In this document: one piece after another, positions 1-11,160 of the stretch
How positions within the stretch are numbered: position 1 is the first letter of the stretch
How the letters are laid out: each line of letters opens with the position of its first letter
NCBI GenBank assembly: GCA_963680875.1
Contig: OY804579.1
Location: forward strand, 13,159,506 to 13,223,505
DNA from: Bathymodiolus brooksi
Lineage: Eukaryota; Mollusca; Bivalvia; Mytilida; Modiolidae
Direction: 5' to 3'
DNA: 64,000 nucleotides
Position numbers and translations under genes: made by a program
The notes under the pieces: generated by a model
The model's database searches: none
What the model saw: only the letters and a program-made list of their open reading frames with translations
What the model was told of the DNA's origin: nothing

Positions 1-330
1 TGAAGAAACCAAAGGGGTAATCAGAATCCGTATATCGAAGAAGAACAGACACAATGGCCAAAAGAAAAAGTACAAAAGGATAAATAACGATCTACAAAAC
101 ATACACATAAAACTAAAGATCGAGTAACAGAACCCAACTAAAAACCGGGGGTGAACTCAGGTGCTCCGGAAGGGAAAGCTCCTGCTCCACTAGTGGCACC
201 CGTCGTGTTAATCTATAGGATACGCCTTGTATTAAAAGAACATTAACCGATCACAAAGGTTACTTCAGATTAACAGTTATTCTGTGCATGCTGACTTCAT
301 AACTTAACGCGGTAAATAGTAGAAAAAGAT
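1..330 (+). repeat. Dispersed element family P, left portion
   Basis: The sequence begins close to the left terminus of a dispersed element (core 'accaaaggggtaatcagaat', then a cgaagaag / acagac stretch). It continues through an A-rich part, a 'ctccggaagg' motif and a 'ggcacccgtcgtgtt' motif. The same order of motifs recurs near 8846, 14766 and 38066 (plus) and, reversed, near 5885, 9750, 51035 and 56545. No protein is encoded. It resembles the non-autonomous elements with internal tandem repeats known from bivalves, but that family assignment is inference. Confidence 0.7.
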
Positions 331-954
331 CGATTTGTTAGCTTGAAATGAACAAAGTTTCCGCCATTTTTGTGTGGCCGTATCCGTGCATATGATGTAG
401 TTTCCCCGCCGTGATATATGTTTTATCGTCTCGATCAAGTGACTACCATACAAACCGTCTACCCCTACTGGATCTCGAAATGATACCGTGCTGTGTTGAG
501 TAAACTATATATATGTATAAGTCTGACAATTCAACCTAGTAGTTTATAGGGTTAGATTTTTTAGATGATATTTTGTTGTATTTTTGTTTGAATGAACAGA
601 AATATCATAAATGGCTACGCCTTGCGCTGCATGTCTACAAGGGCTTCTCCATGCACCAGTTTCACTGAAAATGATTATTATCCTGCAAATGTCATCACTA
701 GGTAAAATAATATATACCACGCATAAAACTAAGAGGGAATGACAATATTTGTTTATACCAAATATCATACAAAATAATAACCATATGGAGCGCAACTCTT
801 GCAACTCGTGTGTAAAAATGGAAGCTTAGGTAAATGCTTAATGGAAATAAGAGTATAAGTGAACCGGAATGGACCTGCGTGTATGAGCTAAAATAAGAGG
901 AAGTCCATGTACGTGTGTGAGTAAAAGACAATGGCTATTTTTTGGTGATAAAGT

Positions 955-1222
955 TGATTTTTGGTGTTTAACGCCACTTTCAGCAATATTTCAGCTATAT
1001 CATGGCGACCAGTGTTAATGGAGGAAGAAGCTGGAGTACCCGGAGAGAACCACCGACCATGGGCAAGCAACTGGTAAACTTGATCACTTGCGGCTGCGAG
1101 TCGAGTGCACCCTGTTTTGTAATTTACAAAGCCGGGTGCGAACCCACGCCGTATCGATGATAGGCTTGTATGAGTTGTTAGGTAATCCAACTACCTAACT
1201 CATCGAGCCGCCCGGGCCCGTG
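955..1222 (-). mobile_element. tRNA-derived SINE, type 1
   Basis: Read on the minus strand this has a tRNA-like head (A-box-like 'taggtagttgg', B-box 'gggttcgcaccc'). A body follows, then a conserved tail complementary to 'gtttaacgccactttcagc'. Near-identical copies lie at 29453-29719 and 57963-58232, with degraded or truncated ones elsewhere. Pol III promoter boxes plus a shared tail identify it as a SINE. It is probably one of the tRNA-derived bivalve families, but I cannot name it with certainty. Confidence 0.75.
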
Positions 1223-1245
1223 ATAAAGTTGTAAAATATACTTAC

Positions 1246-1444
1246 TAAAAGGTTTAAAGTGGAAAATTGCTCCAATGTAAGGTATATCATATATTCCTGT
1301 CGGTGGGATTTCACTCAATGGCTTAACATTCAGCGGGTGACTGTCATCAATGTTTGCTGAGGTGGTAGACGTTCGTGATAGAACTGCTGCCTTTAAATAG
1401 CGATTAATTAGTACAGTAGATCTGTTAACCCGTGATAGATACAT
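1246..1444 (-). CDS. Candidate first exon of a mitochondrial cytochrome P450-like gene (partial)
   Basis: The minus strand opens with ATG at 1444 and runs 66 codons to a good donor (gtaagt), phase 1. The peptide starts with a basic, Ser/Thr-rich stretch with no acidic residues for about 30 residues, like a mitochondrial targeting sequence. It then has 'KPLSEIPPTG' and 'IPYIGAIFHFKPFS', which resemble the proline-rich hinge and 'P.iG' segment just after the presequence of animal mitochondrial P450s. No haem-binding region or further exon is visible to the left, where a SINE and a family-P copy lie, so the gene would continue beyond the window. It could also be a chance ORF or an exon fossil. 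Confidence 0.33.
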
Positions 1445-2983
1445 ACTACCTATAATGAAGGAAAAAAATGGTGCTGGTTATTTTTGTTCTTAAATTTCAT
1501 TTCTAAGAAACATATAAATAACATAAACTTTGCAGAAACCATACACGGAAAATACAGCTGAATTTGTTTTAAAATGGTTCCGTTTTTTCAGGGATTTTTC
1601 AAAAACTTTCTCATGTAAAATTTTGTCATGCGGTGGTGACATCTTGTGTTTCCGATTACACATAAGGTTGTAGAAGAACTTTGTGATGGATAATCTTTCA
1701 TATTTGTCTATTTTCTTTGATCAGATGATTATAAGCATGATCAGCTTTTGATAAAAATAGAAAGGAAAAAAACACAAACAAATTATTTAGGGGATAAAAT
1801 GAGAAGCAAAACTGTAATTGACATGGTATTTTCACAAGCTGAGAGAGCTTCCCTGCTTTCATGCACAGTACTATACAGTTACAACTAGAGAAAACCGAAT
1901 GGGCAATCAAGAATGGACAATCGAAAGACATTAATTTAAATTTGAGCAAAGGGGGTACAAACGGAGAATCAAAAGTTGAATTTTACAAGACAAGGTACAT
2001 GCCATCTATATATACAATCATTGAACTTTTAAGGAACTTCTAAATATTTTTTTCCATATTAATTTGTATGAAAAAAGTCGTACGATTAAATTGTATTCAT
2101 ATTGAAAATAATATTTTCGGAACTACAGATTGATATCCTAACATGACTACTTATTTCATTTTGAAAGTAGCAAATATGTCATAAAACTTTGTATTCTTAT
2201 TTCATTTTGAAAGTAGCAAATATGTCATAAGACTTTATGTATGCAATAACTACAAATCCCCATACCATGCCTCCCCCTTTTTTTCTGGATAAACATATCA
2301 ATGAATAATGATGATATACCTTATGCACATCCGACAGGGGTAATGTGAAAAGTAGTTTACATGTATCAAACAGGTATGAATCACACCAAATATAACCTAT
2401 AACGATTATTTAATTATATGCTTGTACTGAATTTTACTTACTTAATGTAGACAAATCTAGCAATCGTAAATATATAAATCGACAACGAGGCAGCCATATT
2501 TGTTGTCTACTTTCATTTCTAAAATTAGTAACAGTTATCTAAACTTGAATGGATTTCAAAAGTTTATGTGAACTATTTTTTTTTACATTTATCGACTAAG
2601 CATGAATTATAGTCAAATATTACTGAAGTTTCAAAATAATCTAGTGTAATTGTGGTAAGCTCACTAAAAATATCATTCACAAGAAGAAAAATAGATGTTA
2701 TACAGATATTGTATGTTTTGATTATTATAAATGCTTAAATGCCACACTGTTGAAATAATATTAGGCGAAAGGTTACTGGAAATTGTAAATAATATTCAAT
2801 ACTGTTCTCGAACCTTACTATACTTCGTTTAATTTATGGTTGATATTTCCAAATGAGCCCTTCAAGTGTTGGTAGTCGTTTATAAACAATTATGAATTAA
2901 GAAGAGTATTAGGAGTTCAATAAAGACAAATTTAATTAAGTCTAAATAGTTCATACACACATCACTGTATAATATATACCTTA
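1445..2983. other. AT-rich intergenic stretch, no gene seen
   Basis: No convincing coding potential. It holds a fragment of a family-P terminus of subtype B on the plus strand (about 1883-1935, 'agagaaaaccgaatgggcaa'). It also holds a 46-bp direct duplication starting at about 2151 and 2197 ('ttatttcattttgaaagtag' in both). The rest is unremarkable AT-rich sequence. Confidence 0.6.
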
Positions 2984-2984
2984 T

Positions 2985-3016
<32 letters not shown>

Positions 3017-3065
3017 GTGTTTAACGCCAACTTTAACAATGTTTCAGCTATATCGTGGCTTATAA
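2984..3065 (-). repeat. (TTGA)n microsatellite joined to a SINE tail fragment
   Basis: A run of 'ttga' repeats is followed directly by 'ggtgtttaacgcc' and 'tttcagctatatcgtggc'. These are the tail of the type 1 SINE. On the minus strand the SINE would end in the simple repeat, which is the usual 3' structure. Confidence 0.7.
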
Positions 3066-3578
3066 ATAATCGTCTAAACCTTATATTTACAATAATAGTG
3101 AATTTTCTTGTTCACAAATATTTGTGCAGAATGAACATGGAAATATTTGTGTACTTACACTATATCTACACGTAATAATGAAAACACCCAACTTCTCCAA
3201 CTGAAAATGTAACGGTCATCCAGGTCAATATATAGGCTGAAATCTATAAATACACATGACCAAGATTTATATTAATAAAAAAAAGTTTTTGTTGTCACCG
3301 TCATAAAAACACATTATATTTGTTTTCCATTTTCTTGATCAAATATAATAAAAAAAAGATACCTGACCGTCATCACCGTTCTATAATCCATCTGGAAAAC
3401 CGTAAAAATTAAAATAAATACAGACCTGTTCCACGGGTCAAGGCAATAATGTACTTTTTATCATTGTTATGTCAACAAACACGCTACGAATGATATGACC
3501 GATTTTACACTAATATACAATGTATATCAATATCATTATATTTCTCGATACAACATTATCTTCCAATCTTTCGATTTT
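3066..3578. other. Intergenic, nothing recognised
   Basis: AT-rich sequence without open frames of note or recognisable repeats. Confidence 0.5.
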
Positions 3579-3853
3579 GAGCGTACCTGATGAAGGTTAT
3601 TCTGAGTGTACCTGATGAAGGTTATTTTGAGCGTACCTGATGAAGGTTATTTTGAGCGTACCTGATGAAGGTTATTTTGAGCGTACCTGATGAAGGTTAT
3701 TTTGAGCGTACCTGATGAAGGTTATTTTGAGCGTACCTGATGAAGGTTATTTTGAGCGTTCCTGATGAAGGTTATTTTGAGTGTACCTGATGATGGTTAT
3801 TTTGAGCGTACCTGATGAAGGTTATTTTAAGCGTACCTGATGAAGGTTATTTT
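3579..3853. repeat. 25-bp tandem array, about 11 copies
   Basis: Unit 'gagcgtacctgatgaagg' followed by ttatttt, 25 bp, 11 near-identical copies. A diverged extra piece lies at about 3877-3897. The unit is the reverse complement of a segment of dispersed family D ('aataaccttcatcaggtgcg' then ctcaa, for example near 54380). The array therefore seems to have grown from one part of that element. Confidence 0.9.
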
Positions 3854-4382
3854 GTAGCGGGTTACGCAAGGGTGTGTACAACCTGATGAAGGTTATTTCG
3901 AATGAACCGAACAAATAATTTCGATCAATCCTTATAAATTAATTCAAACTTTTTTTGCTATGATATTGAAAAATATATTTATTTTTTCAAAATAAGGCAA
4001 ATAATCGGAAATAAATTTAAATAACCCCAAAGGTGCCTCATTTAAAGAAAATCATCTGATGAAAACGGCACGTACACTATGTATAAGGAAATTATTTTTA
4101 TGCATGTGTTTGAATATATAAAGAGGTCTGAAAGGTTTCTTGTTGTCTAGTTGTTCACCAAAACAACAATCGCACACATCACCACCACTAACCCTCTCTC
4201 TCATTCCTTTATTCATTCTCTGTTTTAGTTCAATCTACACATATTAATGTAAGAAATATTTATATACATGCATGCTCTATCAAATAATGTTGTAACTTAT
4301 TGTATATAGGAGAAGACTTCATAAGTTTGTTTTTCTTGTGTCTTATCCTTTTTGCATATTTAAGCAAATAAAATATGTTTAA

Positions 4383-4479
4383 TCTATAAGGAAATACACC
4401 GAACACCAATCAGAAACAAGCCAGATAAGAGATAAGACAATAACAATATACATTTGTATTGATATTACAACGAAATAAG
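4383..4479 (+). promoter_or_regulatory. Conserved upstream block of lectin gene 1
   Basis: About 90 bases before the start codon closely match 12113-12195 before the second lectin gene. Shared motifs are 'gaaatacaccgaacaccaat' with a CCAAT core (4406-4410), and a GATA-type motif doubled here (AGATAAGAGATAAG, 4423-4436) but single in gene 2. A TATA-like 'ctataag' sits at the upstream edge. Conservation may reflect promoter, 5' UTR or simply recent duplication. The transcription start is unknown. Confidence 0.5.
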
Positions 4480-7400
4480 ATGGATTCGGGACATATGTTC
4501 CCACTCTTAGTAATGTGGATTGTGTTTGTGTTTATTCCATTACCAACACATGGATACAAGAAACGTCTTCTAATGGATAATCCTCCGGAATTAGAATCCC
4601 GTCTCCATCAAATGGAATTGACGATACAAAGTTTGACAGCAAAAGTAGACGGTCTTACGTCACAGATATCAGAAAAGAACAATTACATTTCACAACTCCA
4701 GAATACTGTTCTTAACTTAGCTACAACTGTAAGTATTTACTACATGTACTGAAAAATATAGCTATCATACATTAACCGTTCGAGGAAAAGGATGTTTCGC
4801 CATGTTGTTCAAACAAATTGAATTAAGATCTGGTACCTTTCGTTTCACATTGTTGTAAATATTTAATTTGATGGCAAAATAAAATAGGTAATTTAGGCTT
4901 AATACATCAGGATAGAATGTAAAACAAGAAGTAATGTCCACGAAACCGATTGGACCAAAATCTTAATTAAATAATTTTACATCATCTTTTTTTGAAGATC
5001 TGGCATTGCTTAAGTAATTATATACCTAGAAAATTCTGAGAAACACGGCGGGGTGTCTTACTAGAAACAGAAACTGCTTGCCCTTTGCGAGCACATGGGT
5101 TCACTCCCAGGTTTATGGTGCGTTCCATGTTGCTAATCTTTTTAGTTTTCTATGTTTTGCTTTTTTGTTTTGCGTGTCTTCGTTCTGTGTCTGGTGTCTA
5201 GTATTGCTAGTGTCTCTGGATTCGTTCTGTGTCTGGTGTCTAGTATTGCTAGTGTCTCTGGATTCGTTCTGTGTCTGGTGTCTAGTACTGCTAGTGTCTC
5301 TGGATTCGTTCTGTGTCTGGTGTCTAGTATTGCTAGTGTCTCTGGATTCGTTCTGTGTCTGGTGTCTAGTATTGCTAGTGTCTCTGGATTCGTTCTGTGT
5401 CTGGTGTCTAGTACTGCTAGTGTCTCTGGATTCGTTCTGTGTCTGGTGTCTAGTATTGCTAGTGTCTCTGGATTCGTTCTGTGTCTGGTGTCAAGTATTG
5501 CTAGTGTCTCTGGATTATCCATTCTTGATTACCCATTCGATTTTCTCTAACGTGTATTGTATAAGATTCTAGAAATAAGTCGCTACAACATACATGTACC
5601 ACATACACATGGGAATCAGGAGTGAGAACCAATAGCCTCTGTATGAGGATCTTATCCCGCTTCAGCCATATAGTCGTATTTATTGCGAAATCCCAATTAA
5701 CACAACACAGCCTAAGCAAATACATTTGACATGTACTATAATTAACATTAAATATAAAAGTGTTTCTATTTTCTGTAATTACAGGTTTCAAAATTACTAC
5801 GCACAAACAACAATCAAACTGCTCAAATACAATCTTTACAGAAAGCAGGTTAGTTTTTATATAATGTAAACTTATTGGTAATACGAGAGTAACACGACGG
5901 GTACTACATGTGGAGCAGGAACTGCTTACCTTTCTGGAAAACCTACGTTCACGCCCGGATTTTAGTGGGGTTCGTGTTACTCAATCTTTTGTTTTCTTAG
6001 TAGTGTTTTGTAGATCATTGTTTGCCCTTTTCTTTCGGCCATTGTATTGTCTGGCTACTCCTTTATTGTATTGTCTGGCTACTCCTTTATTGTATTGTCT
6101 GGCTACTCCTTTATTGTATTGTCTGGCTACTCTTTTATTGCATTGTCTGGCTACTCCTTTATTGCATTGTCTGGCTACTCCTTTATTGTATTGTCTGGCT
6201 ACTCCTTTATTGTACTGTCTGGCTACTCCTTTATTGCATTGTCTGGCTACTCCTTTATTGTATTGTCTGGCTACTCCTTCATTGTATTGTCTGGCTACTC
6301 CTTTATTGTATTGTCTGGCTACTCCTTTATTGTATTGTCTGGCTACTCCTTTATTGTATTGTCTGGCTACTCCTTTATTGTATTGTCTGGCTACTCCTTT
6401 ATTGTACTGTCTGGCTACTCCTTTATTGCATTGTCTGGCTACTCCTTTATTGTATTGTCTGGCTACTCCTTCATTGTATTGTCTGGCTACTCCTTTATTG
6501 TATTGTCTGGCTACTCCTTTATTGTATTGTCTGGCTACTCCTTTATTGTATTGTCTGGCTACACCTGTATTGTATTGTCTGGCTACTCCTTTATTGTATT
6601 GTCTGGCTACTCCTTTATTGTATTGTCTGGCTACTCCTTTATTGTACTGTCTGGCTACTCCTTTATTGCATTGTCTGGCTACTCCTTCATTGTATTGTCT
6701 GGCTACTCCTTCATTGTATTGTCTGGCTACTTCTTTGCTATCTTCAGATTTTCCTTACATTTATCTACAGCATAAAAGTGAATAAATCCAACAGTCCTTT
6801 TTTCAATTCATATAACATAAATGTTAATGAAATAAAACAAATGCACTTCATTAAAAACTATGAACAGTAGATACATTGGTAAAAATGTTTCGAAGAACTC
6901 TTTAATATTGCACCACGATGGCGGGCTTGATACATGACCTATGAATGCTGAATGTATGTGATTGACCATGATATTGGATGAGGATGTGATGTCCAGGAAT
7001 CTGACATTTCACTGTTAGATTATTAACATCACATAATAGTTGTGTATGTTTCAACATGTTTCATATGTATGTTTCAAAAATGTATGGCTTTGGAAAGAAG
7101 AGTTTGAAGATACCAAAAGGGTAATTAGAATCCGTATATCGAAGAAGGTCAATCTTCAGAAAAAATTGCCAGGTAGCCGCACCACCCACAAATTTAGTAA
7201 AAAAAAACATTGAAGAAATTAGTGTTTTCCCACCTTTATTCGATTCTTGTACCACCTATCAAGTCTTGTTACGACATCACAATCTGATCTATTTATAGAT
7301 AAGCAGCTGTATTGGTTCATTTTAATGCCATATTATTACTGATAATAATTGTATCGCCCCTGTTGATATCGTATGAGGTACTGAACATTTTTCCTGAATG

Positions 7401-8459
7401 CTAATTTTATGAATATCGACTTGTGTTGAAAATGTATGCAAGCATTAGAACAATTGAGAAGAAACATGCCAAGATCAAGCCCTGAATAAACCGAAACATT
7501 GTATAATTTAATCTCAATATCTGATATACTGTGGGTGTTACAACTAATGTCTACATCAAGTCCAAACTTAGGTGTCATTTATTCAAATTGGTCGTTTTAT
7601 ACTTGCAGTAAATACTCAGAAACCCGGATGTAAGTATTGTTTTATTCTATTTTACTCAACAGATATGTAAGGTTATATAGTGAACGTCACCTTCATCATT
7701 AGTTTAGTAATATCATGAAGGTCAGATTTATTGGTAGAGGAAACAGGGGTACCAGTAGAAAACAACCACCAATGACAAGTTATATTACATAAATGTGTAG
7801 CGAGATATCAGATAGACACTGATTGCTCATGTAGATTGTTAATCCAACTACCATACGATCGCGGTCGCGACGTATCCTATTTGGAAAAAATAAATTATAC
7901 ACAAAAGCGTGGGAACATATATTTTCTTAATGTGTAAAATATTTGAAAAATGGAAGTATTAACAAACATATGTATTTTCCAGCATTACGGGTGCAAGCTA
8001 AGAATTTCGACAAGTCATTTTTGTGTCGCGTTAAACATATGTGCACACATGACATAAAAGCTAGAATAATATGTATTCTCCAAAAGACAAATGTTTCGAT
8101 AAACCGATTTTTACTTATTGTCAACATTCTGCAATGGTATTCAGTAAAGAAACAGAGATAAGACATTCATACAATCTCATTTTGCAGGTCAAACCGGAAA
8201 TCACATGCTGGTAGATTCACATGGGCATGCCAACTCAAGTTCTACCATTATACACTTCAACCCTCCTTTTAATGAGATACCTAAGATTGTTTGGGGAACT
8301 ACCGGACTTGATGTTAACCATTTACACAATACTCGTTTTGGTACATCTGTCCAAGGTGTAACAACTAACGGGTTTACTCTGGAAGCACACTCGTGGGCAG
8401 ACACGGGAATGTATGCGGTTTCAATACAGTGGATGGCGTGTCCAGCTCATAATCAATAA
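4480..8459 (+). CDS. Secreted H-type lectin 1 (four coding exons)
   Basis: Coding exons 4480-4728, 5785-5848, 7609-7629 and 8188-8459 splice in frame (phases 0, 1, 1) into 201 residues, all with GT-AG introns. The start is the ATG at 4480, giving a hydrophobic signal peptide ending near 'PTHG' (about residue 25). A heptad-like coiled coil follows (about 35-104), then Cys112. The C-terminal H-type lectin domain (about 132-196) shows the family pattern 'FNPPFNEIPKI', 'LDVNH', 'TRF', 'NGFTL', 'SWADTGMY' and 'IQWMACP'. Arg161, Trp181 and Tyr187 lie where snail agglutinins contact GalNAc. In this family the domain forms trimers, and the coiled coil and Cys112 probably help oligomerisation. A soluble carbohydrate-binding role, perhaps in recognition of microbes, is inferred. 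A paralogue lies downstream at 12196. Confidence 0.88.
5040..5560 (-). repeat. Family P (subtype B) copy with 42-bp array, in lectin 1 intron 1
   Basis: The flanks show family-P motifs ('gagcacatgggttcactccc' and, at the other end, 'ggattatccattcttgatta' then cccattcgattttctctaacg). Between them, 5178-5514 holds eight 42-bp units ('ttcgttctgtgtctggtgtc' then tagtattgctagtgtctctgga). Single-copy versions of the unit occur near 59520 and 60405. The long open frames here arise only because 42 is divisible by three. Confidence 0.85.
5885..6780 (-). repeat. Family P copy with 24-bp array, in lectin 1 intron 2
   Basis: Reverse-oriented family-P motifs ('gagtaacacgacgggta', 'gtgttttgtagatcattg', 'cggccattgtattgtctg') lead into about 28 copies of a 24-bp unit, 'ctggctactcctttattgta' plus ttgt, at roughly 6045-6733. 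The element's left end ('ctttgctatcttcagatttt') follows. The starting unit matches 'ggccattgtattgtctgttc' in unexpanded copies at 9863 and 51605. All three forward frames stay open, an artefact of the period. Confidence 0.88.
7084..7155 (+). repeat. Family P left-terminus fragment
   Basis: 'tttgaagataccaaaagggt' then aattagaatccgtatatcgaagaagg matches the left terminus of family P. The rest of the element is absent. Lies in lectin 1 intron 2. Confidence 0.7.
7715..7872 (-). repeat. Degraded type 1 SINE in lectin 1 intron 3
   Basis: The minus strand shows the worn body and head of the type 1 SINE ('ggtagttggat'-like region, 'cactgattgctcatgtagat'). A related remnant with matching flanks sits in intron 3 of lectin 2 (14085-14160). 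The insertion thus predates the lectin duplication. Confidence 0.6.
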
Positions 8460-8463
8460 TAAA
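8458..8463 (+). promoter_or_regulatory. Poly(A) signal overlapping lectin 1 stop codon
   Basis: An AATAAA hexamer starts inside the TAA stop. A T/GT-rich stretch follows ('ttaatatgtattttttc' near 8480). Lectin 2 has the same arrangement at 14727-14732, so both 3' UTRs may be only a few tens of bases long. Confidence 0.5.
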
Positions 8464-8845
8464 AAAAAAATCTTATGTTTAATATGTATTTTTTCTATTT
8501 ATAATTTACTTTATAAGTCAGCAGAATATTTAGGGGAACAAATTTGATTGTGATTTAAATGTGAAAAACTTCATAAACCAAGACACTTATTTACGTTCGG
8601 TCCTTAGAGGCAATTGTGTTTTTGATTTGTCTATGAAAACAAGCGAATTTACCTTTTGAAAAGGTTGTACTGCTACTAAGCCATATTTTTGTATTAATGG
8701 TGTCGTCATAAATGATGTAATATATCTAGGAACGTGAACAATGCATACAATAGTGGAATGTTATGAGATGTGTATATGCTATCATCTATTTCCTATTCTT
8801 AAATAAGCCAGTCAACGCACGTGGTCTATTTGTGGTCTACAAGAA

Positions 8846-9480
8846 AAGTTTAAATATACCAAACGGGTAATCAGAGGACATAATTCAATGAAGAGCAGAC
8901 AACACAATGACCAAAAGAAAAAGCACAAAAAGACAAACAATGATCGACAAAACATTACACAGAAAACTGAAGTTGGAGCAACTCAAACCCCACTAAAACA
9001 AGGTAGAACTCATGTGCTCCGGAAAGGACAGCAGTTCCTCCTTCATTAATCATTGGTACTCGTCTCAAGCCCCACTAAAACAAGGTAGAACTCATGTGTT
9101 CCGGAAAGGAAAGCAGTTCCCCCTTCATTAATCATTGGTACTCGTCTCAAACCCCACTAAAACAAGGTAGAACTCATGTGTTCCGGAAAGGAAAGCAGTT
9201 CCCCCTTCATTAATCATTGGTACTCATCTCAAACCCCATTAAAACAAGATAGAACTCATGTGCTCCGGAAGGGAAAGCAGTTCCTCCTTCATTAATCATT
9301 GGTACTCGTTGAGTTACTCCAGTTAAAAATCCTGTGATAAGTTATGATTGAGGAGTGAACGAGATTGTGATTACGACAAACGGAGCATATCCATGGTGAT
9401 TTGTGACGAATATATTATGTAATCCTTGATAAAGGTCCTAAATATCGTGAGCCGCTGTCCGTAAATTGTGAATAAAATTT
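8846..9480 (+). repeat. Family P copy with four 83-bp tandem units
   Basis: The left end ('ataccaaacgggtaatcaga') and A-rich part are followed by about four 82-83-bp units at 8983-9312. Each unit contains 'cccactaaaacaaggtagaa', 'gtgctccggaaagg' and 'cattaatcattggtactcgt'. The right part continues with 'gattgtgattacgacaaacg' and 'gtgatttgtgacgaatata'. The middle segment of the element has been amplified here. Confidence 0.85.
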
Positions 9481-9745
9481 CAAAATAGTTGAGGACTCTG
9501 TGTAGAACTATGCCAGAAAATGGACAAAACTAGAAAAAAGATAGCCTTATAGAATGGGTTAAGGCTTTTAAATCATTGATTCAGAAAACTCAGAAGGCCG
9601 AACTGCACAAAGGCAACATGTATTCAAAGATTCTGATGTTGCAGAAATCCTGTACACTATTCACGACAAATATGTTGTAATTCCTGCATATAAAACCCCT
9701 AACAACATCGTTCTTATCTGCAAAAATATTACGGTGATTGCCTAA
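9481..9745. other. Short intergenic stretch, nothing recognised
   Basis: No gene and no clear repeat seen. Confidence 0.5.
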
Positions 9746-9749
9746 AGAT

Positions 9750-9945
9750 AGGAATAGACCTGAGTTCACCCCAGTTTTTAGTGAGATTCGTGTTACTCGA
9801 TCTTTAGTTTTATATGTATGTTTTGTCGATCGTTGTTTGTCCTTTTGTACTTTTTCTTTTGGCCATTGTATTGTCTGTTCTTCTTCGATATACAGTTTCT
9901 GATTACCCCTTCGGTATCTTCAAACTCTTTTTCTTGGATAGCTCA
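9750..9945 (-). repeat. Unexpanded family P left half
   Basis: Reverse-oriented copy without any tandem expansion. It runs from 'gagttcaccccagttttta' through 'ggccattgtattgtctgttc' to 'ccccttcggtatcttcaaac'. It is useful as the pre-expansion state of the 24-bp and 49-bp arrays. Confidence 0.75.
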
Positions 9946-10097
9946 CAAGGTAATTCTACATATACAACTACTATGCTATCAAAAGAAAAAGTCATTGATA
10001 ATCACAAGTCAGTCTTGTGTACGTTTGGTCTTTCCATGAGGTATGAGGATTATTAAATTCCCTTACTGTACTTGATATGAAGATTCCTAAGCGTCCA

Positions 10098-10116
10098 TAC
10101 AAACAACGGTATATAT

Positions 10117-10148
<32 letters not shown>
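10098..10148. repeat. AT-dinucleotide microsatellite
   Basis: A 'tatatatacacatatatata' type run, more than 40 bases of nearly pure AT/TA with one CA interruption. Confidence 0.9.
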
Positions 10149-10179
10149 GGGAGCGGCCAAGTTTTATACCAAGCCTCTG

Positions 10180-11160
10180 TTTGTCTTATAAGTAAATGAT
10201 TACCCTTCGTGAGGACATGAACTCATCCTCCAGTAAATGATTACCCTTCGTGAGGACATGAACTCATCCTCCAGTTTATGTGTTCCTCATCTTGTTACTT
10301 TCCTGTTTTGTATTTTCTTTTGTGTTTTGTTTCTCTTCGTTCTGTCTTGTGCCCAATGTTGTCTGTGTCTCCTGAGTTCGCCTCCAGTTTTAAGTTGTCG
10401 GATTCATGGAGTACATTTTGTCCAATTATGTGTCATTACATTCTGAGTTCCGTGTTATGATGTCCGTTATGATTTCCGCATAAAAACGTCGATTCCTCTT
10501 TACCTCCAGTTGTGTTGATGAAGGTTCATGTGTTATTGTGTTATTTGTTGTTTTTGTGTATAGTGGATGAGAGTTCATGTGTTATTGTGTTATTTGTATG
10601 TTTTTGTGTATAGTGCTTTCCAATATTGTGTCCTATTATGAGTCCTTACGTTCGTAGTTCCGTGTTGTGACGTCCATTACAATATCGGCATAAAATAATG
10701 TTCGGTTCGTCTTTTCCCCCAGTTGTTTGTAGTAAGGGGTCATATCTTATTTTTGTTATTTGCTTGTTTGCGTATAGTAATGTCCTACATGATTTGACTA
10801 AGTGAGTAACATGTCAGATGTCTTATAAGAAGCAGGAGCTACTAATCCTTCGCGAGAGCATGGCTTCACCTATGGTTTTGTGGTCGTGTCCGTGTTGCTC
10901 ATCAAGGTATCACGTCTAACGATCCCAAAGTCTCCAACTGTTGTGGCTTCAAATAAAAAGAGAATCTCAAGTTTAACATCACAATCAGTGCGAAAGCTGT
11001 GCGCCACTATCTTTGGTTATATGCGCATTAATAAAGGAGTACACCATTTTTCGTCGAATTGAAATCTTTCTGTTTGAAACATATTCTTAGACATAATACA
11101 ATCGATGTGTTGATAAGAGAGCAGTGGAATCATGCGAGTCTGGCCGAGTGATACAAATGT
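10180..11160 (-). repeat. Family P subtype B with flanking block duplicated at 27870-28458
   Basis: It starts with a 44-bp direct duplication ('aagtaaatgattacccttcg', twice, about 10190-10275). It then carries a single copy of the segment that forms the 73-bp satellite ('ttcgttctgtcttgtgccca', 'ctcctgagttcgcctccagt'), and family-P body with internal duplications (10510-10615). From about 10800 to 11160 it matches 28085-28458 ('gtgttgctcatcaagg', 'ttatatgcgcattaataaa', 'gatgtgttgataagagagc', 'tggccgagtg'). Confidence 0.75.

Noticed and set aside
5078..5572. Long frames on both strands made of 14-residue repeats
   Set aside because: Produced by the 42-bp array; no start context or homology.
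5910..6870. Three overlapping long plus-strand frames (242-291 codons) of repeated 8-residue units
   Set aside because: The 24-bp period is divisible by three, so all frames stay open. Composition is low-complexity and it lies in a lectin intron inside a dispersed element.
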